Positions 1 to 8,769 of a stretch of 47,433 nucleotides of DNA are shown piece by piece. Source of the DNA: CAZRHR01 sp964599915 (GTDB taxonomy: Bacteria > Bacteroidota > Bacteroidia > CAIKAF01); contig CAZRHR010000011.1 in the NCBI GenBank assembly GCA_964599915.1, positions 1 through 47,433 of the forward strand, written 5' to 3'. The position numbers were made by a program, and so were the translations under genes. The notes under the pieces are model-generated. The model had not been told where the DNA came from. It did no database searches and saw nothing but the letters and a program-made list of their open reading frames with translations. Every line of letters begins with the position of its first letter. The stretch's first letter is position 1.

Positions 1-2197
1 TTACACCTGTTACCGTTGGGTCGGTGTAGCTTGATCCGCCGCCACCGCCGCCGCCATAATTACCGCCGCCGCCACCATACCAGCCGCCGCCGCCGCCGCC
101 GCCGCCGTAGTTTGAGGACCACCAATCGCCATTACCACCCTGGCCAAAAGTACCAGCTTGGGTATTCGTGGCAGCTCCGCCAGAAGACTGTGTTCCCCCT
201 GATCCTGGCCAGTTCCAACCCCCACCATTTCCACCTGTTAACCCACCTCCTTGACCACCGGAAGTGCCTCCATTAGAGTTCCATCCACCGGCACCGCCAC
301 CGCCACCCGCTACGATAATACGGTTAGAAAGAGCCGTTCCCCCAATACGTAGGTCAGAAGCACCACCACCGCCACCGGCACCCGCGTTTCCGCAGCATCC
401 ACGTGCGCGACCCAAACCTCCGCCATTGAAGGCGTTGGATGTTTGGTAGGTGTTACAGCAACCATAGTTTGCAATATTTTGACCGGCCGCACCTACATTT
501 ACGGTAATCGTTTGGCCAGGTGTGACGGGCACCGTTCCAGTAACGCGACCACCCAAACCTCCATTTGACCAGCCACTTCCACCTCTTGCGCCACGCACAT
601 CGACCGTAAGACTTGTGACACCAGCAGGAACTGTATAAGTATAAGTACCAGGCGAAGAATACGTTTGAGTACCAGAATACGGGCCTGCAGTTGATGCCGC
701 TTCTACGTAATACGTTGTTGTGGATAAGGGAGTAACCACAGCGGTATCATTAACAAGAAATGGAGAGCCGCCAGATGGCGTAGTATACCAGCTAAAAATA
801 CCGGTTGAACCAGTAGCGAGTAAGGTCGCATTAGACCCGCATATCGCAGTATCTCCAGTAACTGCAGGGAGACCCACCGGTGTAACGGATACTTGAACCG
901 CGACCCTAGGACTTAAACAATTGGGTGCGGAAGCCACAGAGCTAGCTTGTACATAATATATTTGACCTGTGGTAAGTTCAGGTGTAATAAACGTATCTGT
1001 GGTAGCCAAAGGTGACCCTCCGGTTGGTACATCAAACCATTGAAAATGTCCAAAACTTCCGCTAGCAGTTAAGGTCGCAGGTACCCCACAAGTAGCAGAC
1101 ACGCCAGAAACTGTTGGTGGAGCAACGGTTGTGTTTACTCCAACGATCACTTGTTCACGGGCAGAAGCGCAGGTAATCACCTGCCAAGTGATAAATACTG
1201 CACCGTTCCCTGTTTGAAAACCTTGGGTATGAGAAACATTGGTTGCAGAAGGAATGGTGTAACTCGATCCGCCACCACCACCGGCAAAATAAGCGCCACC
1301 GCCTCCATACCAGCCACTTCCGCCACCGCCACTATAGCTGCAACAGCTGCTTGAAGACTGACCACCAAACCCAAATCCACCATTTTGACCATTGGAACAG
1401 GTTCCTCTACTTCCTCCGGAAGATTGGGTTCCTCCGCCACCAACATAGCAACTACTTTGCCCGTTACACCGGTACCCGGTTTCTCCTGTTAAACCTCCCC
1501 CATTTCCTCCTCTATCTGTGGTGGAACTTGACGAGCAATCATATCCACCGCCACCACCTGCACCAGCCACAATGATTCTATCATTCAAAGACCCAGAGGT
1601 CCTAATATCTGAGGATCCACCTCCGCCACCACCGTAACGATAACCGCTTCCGCCTCCATTATACCCACCGGAGTTCCAACTTGAACTATTCCCATCATTT
1701 CCGCGACCACCCACGTAAATTTGCAAGGTTTGGCCCGGCGTTACAGGTAGGGTCGCCTGAACCCGTCCTCCAGCGCCACCAATCGCCCATGAACCACGAG
1801 CACGTCCTCCTTCAGCCCCACGAATATCTACATTGATAGACGTGACACCAGCAGGAACGGTCCAATTGTATTGGCCAGGCGATGTATAAGACGCTGAACC
1901 ATTCGTCACATCCCTTGTCTCAACCCAGAAAGTATCTGCACCAAGCAAGGGCGGAGTAGTATACGCTGCCGTCGTCGCTAACACAGTTCCACCTGATGCC
2001 GCATCATACCACAAATACTGAGCTCCTGCACCACTCGCAGTAAGTGTCGTGGTTTGACCACAAATAATGGATGTACTTCCTGTGACGGCCGGGTTAGGAT
2101 GGCACTGTCCCCATAAGGAGATTAGCCAGCCTGAAACAAACCATATTGGCAGCCATTTCAAAATAGCTTGAACTCTTTGTAAATCTATCCGCATCAT
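1..2197 (-). CDS. Giant secreted glycine-rich protein with two GRD modules and Ig-like domains (3' end beyond window)
   Basis: I read the minus frame codon by codon from 2197 to base 2 and found no stop, so at least 732 residues are encoded and the C-terminus lies outside the window. A double ATG opens the gene, followed by a hydrophobic stretch ending SLWGQC that looks like a signal peptide. Then come an Ig-like segment (Bacteroidota Ig_7 style, WYDAASGG), a glycine-rich domain, two more Ig-like segments (QWFDVPTGGSPL, SWYTTPSGGSPF), and a second glycine-rich domain. The glycine-rich parts carry the pattern GGGGGASDLR followed by NRIIVAGGGGGAGG, typical of the ALK/LTK-type glycine-rich domain (Pfam Gly_rich, PF12810). 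Such repeats are expected to pack as polyglycine II helices. I infer a cell-surface or matrix protein; a T9SS sorting domain would sit in the missing C-terminus. The start could be either ATG (2197 or 2194). Confidence 0.85.
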   Translation of the reverse strand, partial: MMRIDLQRVQAILKWLPIWFVSGWLISLWGQCHPNPAVTGSTSIICGQTTTLTASGAGAQYLWYDAASGGTVLATTAAYTTPPLLGADTFWVETRDVTNGSASYTSPGQYNWTVPAGVTSINVDIRGAEGGRARGSWAIGGAGGRVQATLPVTPGQTLQIYVGGRGNDGNSSSWNSGGYNGGGSGYRYGGGGGGSSDIRTSGSLNDRIIVAGAGGGGGYDCSSSSTTDRGGNGGGLTGETGYRCNGQSSCYVGGGGTQSSGGSRGTCSNGQNGGFGFGGQSSSSCCSYSGGGGSGWYGGGGAYFAGGGGGSSYTIPSATNVSHTQGFQTGNGAVFITWQVITCASAREQVIVGVNTTVAPPTVSGVSATCGVPATLTASGSFGHFQWFDVPTGGSPLATTDTFITPELTTGQIYYVQASSVASAPNCLSPRVAVQVSVTPVGLPAVTGDTAICGSNATLLATGSTGIFSWYTTPSGGSPFLVNDTAVVTPLSTTTYYVEAASTAGPYSGTQTYSSPGTYTYTVPAGVTSLTVDVRGARGGSGWSNGGLGGRVTGTVPVTPGQTITVNVGAAGQNIANYGCCNTYQTSNAFNGGGLGRARGCCGNAGAGGGGGASDLRIGGTALSNRIIVAGGGGGAGGWNSNGGTSGGQGGGLTGGNGGGWNWPGSGGTQSSGGAATNTQAGTFGQGGNGDWWSSNYGGGGGGGGWYGGGGGNYGGGGGGGSSYTDPTVTGV

Positions 2198-2441
2198 CTC
2201 TTAGTTTAGGTGACATAAAGATAGGCACTTTGTTTTTTAAATTAAAATTCAAACGTAATTCAATTTGCATTTTTTTTCTTTAAAATATTGATTTTTTTAA
2301 TTTAATATATAAAAATTTCGGCTGCGAAACCAATGCTCAATGACTCATGTAGATATTTAATTACGAATAATGCCCAAGCATACTTTGACCATTATTTGAA
2401 AAATGTTGAGTTAGATAAGACCGGAAACATCAAAAGTTCAG

Positions 2442-3275
2442 GATGAACAACCATGGTTATAGCCCTCCCGTTCCCGTGGTCAATCTATTGTTTAAATCCA
2501 CCTAAGTCGCAAAGCATAAGGTTATAGTCGTTTAAATATGAGAGCGGACCAAATCCAATACGAAACGAAATCCAAATCATTCAACACTATATCGAACCCA
2601 CGGGCCAATAAGGAGTCGCTCACGCAAAAAGAAATTTATCATAAAAGTCTATGCAAAAATGAGGGTGTTTTTCGCCATGAACAAAACAACGGGAAATTTG
2701 GGGTTAGCACCCTCCCCTCCCCGTGGTCAACCTAATGATTTAAATCCACCTAAGCCGGAGAACAAACGGATATAGTCGTTTAAATATGAAGAATAACCCC
2801 AAAACATTACAATATCTTAATTACCCTACACAAGACCGAACCCAAGTGCCTTTGAGGAGAACGCCGAAAAGAAAAACCAAGTCTAAATGACTATAAATAA
2901 AAACAGGGCCATTTGTCGCCATGAACAAAACAACGGGAAATTTGGGGTTAGCACCCTCCCCTCCCCGTGGTCAATCTAATGATTTATATCCACCTAAGCC
3001 GGAGAACAAACGGATATAGTCGTTTAAACATGAAGAATAACCCAATCATTACAATACAAAATCTAAATCACTCAACACAATAGCAACCCCACGTGCCATA
3101 AAAGAGACCACCACGCAGAAAGAAATTTATCATAAAAGTCTATGTAAAAATGAGGGTGTTTGTCGCCATGAACAAAACTACGAGAAATTTGGGGTTAGCA
3201 CCCTCCCCTCCCCGTGGTTAATCTAATGATTTACATCCATCTAAGCCGGAGAACAAACGGATATAGTCGTTTAAA
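2442..3275. repeat. Non-coding tandem array, about 245-bp unit, four copies
   Basis: Four copies of a conserved core of about 125 bp lie at roughly 2442-2543 (diverged), 2674-2800, 2917-3043 and 3164-3275. The core runs from GCCATGAACAAAAC through GGGGTTAGCACCCTCCCC and CCGTGGTCAA to CGGATATAGTCGTTTAAA. Copies two and three differ at only about three positions; copy four differs at a handful. The spacers between cores (about 115-120 bp) are much less conserved, and the first and third spacers resemble each other more than the second. No reading frame of note crosses the array. Within each core GGGG can pair with downstream CCCC, and CCG with CGG, so a structured RNA or protein-binding sites are possible. 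I do not recognise the family. Confidence 0.85.
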
Positions 3276-3279
3276 ATCG

Positions 3280-3329
3280 AAAATCCGCAGAAGAAGGATT
3301 CTTTATCCCAACATCTTCTGCGGATTTTT
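3280..3329. terminator. Strong rho-independent terminator, usable in both directions
   Basis: The arms AAAATCCGCAGAAGA (3280-3294) and TCTTCTGCGGATTTT (3314-3328) are perfect inverse complements over 15 bp around a 19-nt loop, with T-runs on each strand. It lies about 40 bp past the efp stop codon on the minus strand, so it most likely ends efp transcription. It would also stop rightward transcription from the tandem array. Confidence 0.9.
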
Positions 3330-3368
3330 ACTAACCAACCCTTTCTATGGGTCTAATTTTGTTCGAGC

Positions 3369-3929
3369 TTACTTCACGCGCTCAATATACTCTCCTGTGG
3401 CAGGATTTACACGGATCTTCTCTCCCGCATCCACAAATAATGGGACCATTACCGTGGCTCCATTTTCTACGGTAGCTGGTTTCAATGCGCGATTGGCTGT
3501 ATCGCCTTTTAAACCGGGTTCGGTATAGGTCACTTCCAAATCCACAGACTTAGGTGGATGGGCAGATACCGGATTATCACCATCAAAAGCCACGCGAACC
3601 ATCATCCCCTCTTTCAAAAACTTGGCGGATTCTCCAAAATGATGCTCTTCAACCGTGTATTGCTCGTACGTTTCATTGTCCATACAAACCAATGCATTGC
3701 CTTCTTTGTACAAAAATTGAAGATCCCGATCCTCTACACGAATCATATCCACTTCCTCATCTGTACGAAAACGATACTCCGACTGCTTTCCGGAACGTAC
3801 ATTCCGCATTTTTGCCTGATAAAAGGCCCTGAGGTTGCCGGGCGTACGGTGCTGAAATTCCACCACCTGTGCTAATTCGTTATTGAAACGGATAAAACTA
3901 CCCACTGATAAATCGGACGCTTTCGCCAT
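3369..3929 (-). CDS. efp: Translation elongation factor P
   Basis: EF-P binds between the P and E sites of the ribosome and speeds peptide bond formation at polyproline stretches. The 186-residue product has the usual length and three-domain layout: a KOW-like N-terminal domain, a central OB domain (CMDNETYEQY) and a C-terminal OB domain with the EPGLKGDTA and ATVMVPLFVDAGE signatures. The loop that normally carries the modified Lys or Arg reads RTPGNLRAF, so Asn32 occupies the tip position (Lys34 in E. coli EF-P). No modification enzyme (epmA/epmB/earP type) is encoded nearby. The gene is monocistronic, with a TAnnTTTG promoter element 18 bp upstream of the start and a strong terminator downstream. 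Confidence 0.97.
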   Translation of the reverse strand: MAKASDLSVGSFIRFNNELAQVVEFQHRTPGNLRAFYQAKMRNVRSGKQSEYRFRTDEEVDMIRVEDRDLQFLYKEGNALVCMDNETYEQYTVEEHHFGESAKFLKEGMMVRVAFDGDNPVSAHPPKSVDLEVTYTEPGLKGDTANRALKPATVENGATVMVPLFVDAGEKIRVNPATGEYIERVK

Positions 3930-3947
3930 GTGATAAATTATTTATTG

Positions 3948-3955
3948 CAAAAATA
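3948..3955 (-). promoter_or_regulatory. Candidate -7 element (TATTTTTG) for efp
   Basis: On the minus strand TATTTTTG matches the Bacteroidota -7 consensus TAnnTTTG and is followed by the efp ATG 18 bases further on, giving a short leader. No clear -33 TTTG was identified. Confidence 0.6.
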
Positions 3956-4003
3956 AGGGAATTCCTCAAAGATGACATGCTTGTAAAGGCTGCACCAGAC
4001 GAA

Positions 4004-4477
4004 TTAAATTCCGCCAAAAGCATCCTGCCCAATCGGACGCAAATGGGTGGCACACTTCACTTGCCGAAGCTGGGTCATATAATATTTGTTCCAACTGGTA
4101 CGAATCCCAACCAAGGTGTCTTCTCCTACCTGCTCACATTGTATAATGACCATCAAGGTATCTCGATGGATGTCTGTAAGGGAATACACCATATAAGGCA
4201 TGCGCAAGGGTAACGCCTGATGTATAACGCCTTGGGGCTTCATAGCAAAAACGGCACGTGTTGAATCGATGTCTTCTCGAGTAGCTACGCGACTCCCATT
4301 CATGTGGGGACTCTCTAACAACTCTAATGGGGCAATCGGTGGAATAGGCTTTACATGGGGTTTGGAAGCCCCCAAGCTGTCAGCATTTTTTCCTTCTGCC
4401 TTTTGATTTCCCCCGCCACAACCGCCAAAGGTCACGGCCGAAAAGACCAACAACATGAATTTAAAACTGCTCTTCAT
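4004..4477 (-). CDS. Small lipoprotein of unknown function
   Basis: The 157-residue product starts with a typical lipoprotein signal (lipobox TFGGC at about residues 16-20) followed by a glycine and charged linker. The rest is soluble and polar, with no family I recognise; it contains a phrase GIRTSWNKYYMTQLR near the end. Its ATG lies inside the last codons of rnr (17-bp overlap), so the two are probably translated from one transcript. The export signal is clear but the function is not. It ends about 50 bp before the efp promoter. Confidence 0.75.
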   Translation of the reverse strand: MKSSFKFMLLVFSAVTFGGCGGGNQKAEGKNADSLGASKPHVKPIPPIAPLELLESPHMNGSRVATREDIDSTRAVFAMKPQGVIHQALPLRMPYMVYSLTDIHRDTLMVIIQCEQVGEDTLVGIRTSWNKYYMTQLRQVKCATHLRPIGQDAFGGI

Positions 4478-6629
4478 CTTCTAATACCAGTTTAAAGTCT
4501 AATTGACGCTTATCTAAATTGGCCGCTTTCACCCGAACTTTTATGGCATCTCCTAACCTAAATACCCTGCCGGAACGCTGTCCCCGGACACAATAATTCT
4601 TTTCGTCGAACACATAAAAATCGGTATCCATTTCCCGAAGTCGGGCCATGCCTTCACACTTGTTTTCTACAATCTCTACGAAAAGACCTCTCTCTGTTAC
4701 GCCTGAAATGATGCCATCGAACACTTCACCCACATGCTCGGCCATATACTCCACTTGCTTGTACTTTGTGGAAGCGCGCTCTGCTTCCGTCGCTCTTTTT
4801 TCCTGCGCGGAAGAATGAACGCACTTTTTGGCCAATGGTTCCTCCGGCACAGAAGCTCCGCCATCTAAATAATGTTGCAAAAGTCGGTGTACCATTACGT
4901 CCGGATAACGGCGAATGGGCGAGGTGAAATGGGTATAATAATCGAACGCCAGCCCGTAATGACCAATGTTCTTGGTGGTATAAACGGCCTTGGCCATACT
5001 CCGAATACTCAGGGTTTCGATCATGCCCTGCTCCGGCTTCCCTTTTACATCGGCCAATAATTGGTTGATGCTCTGTGAAACGGCTTTTTTATTGCTTAGG
5101 TCAAGGGTATAACCCAATTTGGCTACAAACTTTTTAAATTCCCGAAGCTTATCCATGTCCGGACTATCATGTATCCTATACACCATGGTGCGTATGGGAT
5201 CCTGCCGCCTGCGCTTTTCCCCGCAAAATGAAGCGACCCTACGGTTGGCCAACAACATGAATTCTTCAATCAAATGGTTGGCTTCTTTGGTGACTTTAAA
5301 ATATACACCAAGGGGCTTCCCTTTTACATCCAGTTTAAATTTCACCTCTGACTGGGATACGCGCAGGGCGCCTTCCGCAAAACGATGGTTCCTTAGTTGA
5401 GAGGCCACTTTCCAAAGCCAAGCGATTTCTTCATGTAAATCGCCCTGTCCGGTTTCGATAACCTGCTGGGCCTCTTCATAGGAAAACCTACGTATAGAAT
5501 GGGTTACCGTTCGTCCAAACCATTCATGATGCACATTTCCTTTTTCATCCATTTCAAAAATGGCGGAGAAGGTAAATTTATCTTCATTCGGCCGAAGGGA
5601 GCAAACCCCGTTGCTAAGTTTTTCAGGCAACATGGGTACAACCCGGTCCACCAAATAAACGGAAGTGGCGCGTTTAAAAGCTTCTATATCCAAAGCACTA
5701 CCTTCGGGCATATAATGGGATACATCGGCAATGTGAATGCCAACTTCTACATGGCCGTTGGGCAATGTCCTAAAACTTAGTGCATCGTCAAAGTCTTTGG
5801 CGTCTTCCGGGTCAATGGTAAAGGTGGTAACGCCACGTAAATCTCTTCTTTTGGCGATTTCAGCAGGATCTAAGGTGAAACTAATCCCCTCTGCATACGC
5901 CTCGACTTCTTCAGGAAAAGCCGATGGAAAACCATACTCCGCCAAAATGGCGTGCATTTCGGTTTCATTTTCGCCGGGTGTTCCCAATACGCGAACCACT
6001 TCCCCTATTGGATTCTTTTTATGGTCCGGCCATTCTGTAATGCGTACGACTACTTTTTGGCCATGCTGCCCTTGATGAAGTTTGGACAACGGAATGAAAA
6101 TATCCATGGGCATCCGGTCGGAATCGGGAAGGAAAAAAGCGAAGTTTTCCCGCACATCCAAAGTGCCTACAAATTCTTCTCGTGCCCGTTCCAGCACTTC
6201 TACAATTTCCCCTTCAAGGTTGGTTCTTTTCCTTTTGGCCAGCAAAAAGGCGCGAACGGTATCCCCATGAAGCGCTGTAAACGTGTTGTGTGGCTGAATC
6301 ACCACATCTTTTTCCATGCCTTCTACAATAAGAAAGGCCTTCCCAGAACTGGTCATATCTACCCTACCTACTACATATCCTTTGGTGGTATGAAGGGAAT
6401 ACTTGCCATGTTCATCGGCATTTATGATGCCTTTGACGGTCAAATGATCAAGTACTTCACGTACGAGAAGTCTGGAAAAATCATCCTCAGGGGCGACGCC
6501 CAACTGCGCAGATAATTGCTTATAATTCAAGCTTTTTCCCGGATTATCCCGGAAAAATTTCTCAATGAGTTTAGAGAAGTTGGCGCGTTTCTTCTGAAAA
6601 TCGCGCTTGGTTGGTCCTTTCCTGGCCAT
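4461..6629 (-). CDS. rnr: Ribonuclease R (3'-5' exoribonuclease)
   Basis: RNase R degrades structured RNA processively from the 3' end. The 722-residue protein has the family order: N-terminal winged helix, cold-shock domains, the RNB catalytic domain and a C-terminal S1 domain (GVTERGLFVEI). The catalytic aspartate cluster is intact in TIDPEDAKDFDDALSF, and the RNB signature THFTSPIRRYPDVMVHRLLQ is present. The lysine-rich start MARKGPTKRDFQKKR is usual. It lies 58 bp downstream of pdhB and overlaps the next lipoprotein gene. A weak TACTTTAG box in the gap could be a promoter, but read-through from pdhB is as likely. Confidence 0.97.
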   Translation of the reverse strand: MARKGPTKRDFQKKRANFSKLIEKFFRDNPGKSLNYKQLSAQLGVAPEDDFSRLLVREVLDHLTVKGIINADEHGKYSLHTTKGYVVGRVDMTSSGKAFLIVEGMEKDVVIQPHNTFTALHGDTVRAFLLAKRKRTNLEGEIVEVLERAREEFVGTLDVRENFAFFLPDSDRMPMDIFIPLSKLHQGQHGQKVVVRITEWPDHKKNPIGEVVRVLGTPGENETEMHAILAEYGFPSAFPEEVEAYAEGISFTLDPAEIAKRRDLRGVTTFTIDPEDAKDFDDALSFRTLPNGHVEVGIHIADVSHYMPEGSALDIEAFKRATSVYLVDRVVPMLPEKLSNGVCSLRPNEDKFTFSAIFEMDEKGNVHHEWFGRTVTHSIRRFSYEEAQQVIETGQGDLHEEIAWLWKVASQLRNHRFAEGALRVSQSEVKFKLDVKGKPLGVYFKVTKEANHLIEEFMLLANRRVASFCGEKRRRQDPIRTMVYRIHDSPDMDKLREFKKFVAKLGYTLDLSNKKAVSQSINQLLADVKGKPEQGMIETLSIRSMAKAVYTTKNIGHYGLAFDYYTHFTSPIRRYPDVMVHRLLQHYLDGGASVPEEPLAKKCVHSSAQEKRATEAERASTKYKQVEYMAEHVGEVFDGIISGVTERGLFVEIVENKCEGMARLREMDTDFYVFDEKNYCVRGQRSGRVFRLGDAIKVRVKAANLDKRQLDFKLVLEDEEQF

Positions 6630-6687
6630 GTAAAAAACGAATTGGTCATAGACCGGAAGGGAAAATACCTAAAGTAGATACTTCGCT

Positions 6688-7668
6688 TCAGTCCAGGTAC
6701 ATGACGCTGCGAACCGCACGGATGATACGTTCCGGACTGGGCAGGAAGGTATCTACCATGGTAGGTGCGTAGGCCATGGGCGTATCCGCGCCGGTTACCC
6801 GTAGCGGAGGCGCATCAAGATAATCAAAAGCTTCTTTGGCCACTTTGAAACTAATTTCTGTGGACATCGAAGTGAGCGGCCAAGACTCCTCGATGCAAAC
6901 CAAACGGTTGGTTTTCTTCACGGATTCGATAATGGTCGCATAATCAATAGGGCGAAGGCTGCGAAGGTCAATCACTTCGGCTTGTATACCCATGGCTTCC
7001 AACTGACGAGCGGTTTCCATAACTACCTTCATCATTTTGCCATAAGATACCAACGTGACATCTTTTCCTTCTTGTACTACATTCGCCAAGCCAATTGGAA
7101 TCAAATACGGCTCCTCTGGCACAAAGCCTTTGTCTCCATACATTTGCTCAGATTCCATGAAAATCACAGGGTCATTATCGCGAATCGCAGTTTTGAGCAA
7201 ACCTTTGGCATCATAGGGATTAGAGGGCACCACCACTTTTAAACCGGGCGTATTGGCATACCAGTTGTCAAAGCTCTGTGAGTGCGTGGCAGCCAATTGT
7301 CCGGCAGAACCGGTGGGACCACGAAATACGATTGGAATATTCAGCTGACCACCAGACATCTGACGCATTTTTGCTGCGTTATTGATGATTTGGTCGATGG
7401 CCACCAAGGAAAAGTTGAACGTCATGAATTCTACAATGGGACGTAAGCCATTCATGGCAGCGCCAACAGATATACCCGCAAAACCCAACTCTGCAATGGG
7501 CGTATCCAACACACGATTTGGACCAAATTCGTCCAACATGCCTTGGGTGACTTTATACGCACCATTATACTCTGCTACCTCTTCTCCACAAATGAAAATG
7601 GAAGAGTCCAAGCGCATTTCTTCGGACATGGCCTCACGTAGGGCTTCCCGAAATTGTATTTCTCTCAT
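6688..7668 (-). CDS. pdhB: Pyruvate dehydrogenase E1 component, beta subunit
   Basis: This is the transketolase-like beta subunit of the 2-oxo acid dehydrogenase E1 enzyme, which decarboxylates pyruvate with thiamine diphosphate for the complex making acetyl-CoA. The 326-residue length is typical. The N-terminal Pyr domain carries ICGEEVAEYNGAYKVTQGM and RGPTGSAGQLAATHSQS; the C-terminal transketolase domain contains EVIDLRSLRPID and IEESWP. The alpha subunit (pdhA) and E2/E3 genes are not in the window, so pdhB stands alone here, as it often does in Bacteroidota. Pyruvate specificity is inferred from family resemblance; a branched-chain E1 beta is the alternative. Confidence 0.92.
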   Translation of the reverse strand: MREIQFREALREAMSEEMRLDSSIFICGEEVAEYNGAYKVTQGMLDEFGPNRVLDTPIAELGFAGISVGAAMNGLRPIVEFMTFNFSLVAIDQIINNAAKMRQMSGGQLNIPIVFRGPTGSAGQLAATHSQSFDNWYANTPGLKVVVPSNPYDAKGLLKTAIRDNDPVIFMESEQMYGDKGFVPEEPYLIPIGLANVVQEGKDVTLVSYGKMMKVVMETARQLEAMGIQAEVIDLRSLRPIDYATIIESVKKTNRLVCIEESWPLTSMSTEISFKVAKEAFDYLDAPPLRVTGADTPMAYAPTMVDTFLPSPERIIRAVRSVMYLD

Positions 7669-7713
7669 TCCTGTGAATGCTATTGTTCAAGGGTGGTTTA
7701 ATCCACTCCGGGG

Positions 7714-7721
7714 CAAAGGTA
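7714..7721 (-). promoter_or_regulatory. Candidate -7 element (TACCTTTG) for pdhB
   Basis: The minus strand reads TATACCTTTGCCCC, an exact TAnnTTTG match about 45 bases before the pdhB ATG. It sits in the gap between the DUF2892 gene and pdhB, so pdhB probably has its own promoter. Confidence 0.6.
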
Positions 7722-7783
7722 TAAAAAAAATGTCCCGAAGCTGTTTATCCCCTACCTCTAACCACCTCAAATGTCCTTCCTTC

Positions 7784-7993
7784 TTACTTCTCCGTAGAAC
7801 AAGTTTTAATTCCTAACAACGCATAGATGGGACAAAAACCCAAAAAGCTGACAACCAGAAAAATTCCTCCAAGGAGCATCATTCCCACACCAACGGCCCC
7901 AGTAACCGTTCCCGTAATATAAAGCCCTGAGGCAATGATGGCCAAAACCACACGTATGATGCGGTCTACTGTTCCCATATTTTTTTTCATCAT
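7784..7993 (-). CDS. Small two-helix membrane protein, DUF2892 (YgaP-type membrane domain)
   Basis: The 69-residue protein opens MKKNMGTVDRIIRVVLA and has two hydrophobic helices separated by a short glycine turn, ending GFCPIYALLGIKTC. This is the DUF2892 signature (NxGxxDRxxRxxxG followed by two helices and a CPxYxxxG turn), best known as the C-terminal membrane part of the rhodanese YgaP. Function in stand-alone form is unknown. The two cysteines near the C-terminus are typical of the family. It follows the SDR gene on the same strand after 46 bp. The start could be either of two adjacent ATGs. Confidence 0.88.
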   Translation of the reverse strand: MMKKNMGTVDRIIRVVLAIIASGLYITGTVTGAVGVGMMLLGGIFLVVSFLGFCPIYALLGIKTCSTEK

Positions 7994-8039
7994 GCTATCT
8001 TTTAACGCCGTGTCTTTTTACGCAATATATGCGCTGAAG

Positions 8040-8753
8040 TTACCAAGGAAGGTCCTTACCCATGTGTTGATATTGACCGGTGACACCATCTGCACCTAAA
8101 GTGGCCAACTGAATTAAGGTAGCAGCTCCTTCTTCCACTGATAATGGCGCGCGGTCTGTCCCCATATCTGTTTTTACCCAACCGGGATGAGCAGCATTCA
8201 CTTTAATCGTAGTATCCTTCAACGCATGGGCCAAGTGTATAGTAAACTGATTCACTGCTGTCTTGGACACATCGTACGCAAAAGGCTTATTGTCTCCTAA
8301 GCCTTCCGGGTTCTGGTGTAAACTTAGAGAACCCATAATGCTCGACACATTCACAATGCGACCTGCAGCACTTTTTTCGATTAAAGGAAGAAGAATCCGG
8401 GTTAAATCCACCAATGCGAAAAAATTGACCTCCATGGTTTTTCGCAAAACATCCATGGAAAGGGTTAAGGTGGTGTTGCTGGACCACTCGCGGTTTTCAA
8501 TCTGAATACCGGCATTGTTGATTAACACGTCCAAATGACCGAAATCTGCATCAATCTGTTTGAAAATACGGGTAAAGTCTTCAGGATGCTCCATGTTCAA
8601 TTGAACGGGCCGTACAGAGGCCGCATAGGGACCATAATCGGGGACATCCGTCCGATAACCGGCATACACCACAAATCCGGCTTTTGCCAATTGACACACG
8701 GCCTCATGTCCAATTCCGCGGCTTGCACCGGTAACTAAAGCAATCTTTTGCAT
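8040..8753 (-). CDS. Short-chain dehydrogenase/reductase
   Basis: A 237-residue classical SDR. The N-terminal Rossmann motif GASRGIGHEA binds NAD(P); NNAGIQ follows in the usual place; the catalytic Ser lies in VNVSSIMGSL and the Tyr/Lys pair in YDVSKTAV. The C-terminal PGWVKTDMG is also common to this group. The Arg right after the glycine motif Ser suggests NADP(H) preference. The substrate cannot be told from sequence. It starts 16 bp after the exported hydrolase gene and may share its transcript, though a functional link is not evident because this protein has no signal peptide. Confidence 0.93.
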   Translation of the reverse strand: MQKIALVTGASRGIGHEAVCQLAKAGFVVYAGYRTDVPDYGPYAASVRPVQLNMEHPEDFTRIFKQIDADFGHLDVLINNAGIQIENREWSSNTTLTLSMDVLRKTMEVNFFALVDLTRILLPLIEKSAAGRIVNVSSIMGSLSLHQNPEGLGDNKPFAYDVSKTAVNQFTIHLAHALKDTTIKVNAAHPGWVKTDMGTDRAPLSVEEGAATLIQLATLGADGVTGQYQHMGKDLPW

Positions 8754-8769
8754 TATTAATATCTTGATT

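Noticed and set aside
16..449. Arg/His- and Pro-rich plus-strand frames opposite the glycine-rich gene (also 13670-14237 and 27537-28267)
   Set aside because: They are antisense shadows: glycine codons GGN/GGC read backwards as Pro/Ala/Arg/His runs. The glycine-rich frames have signal peptides and recognisable domains.
2538..2735. 65-residue plus-strand frame within the tandem array
   Set aside because: It spans one spacer and part of a core, is not preserved in the other copies and matches nothing.
2442..3275. CRISPR array
   Set aside because: Repeat cores are about 125 bp with about 120-bp related spacers; a CRISPR needs 24-40-bp repeats with unique spacers, and no cas genes are present.
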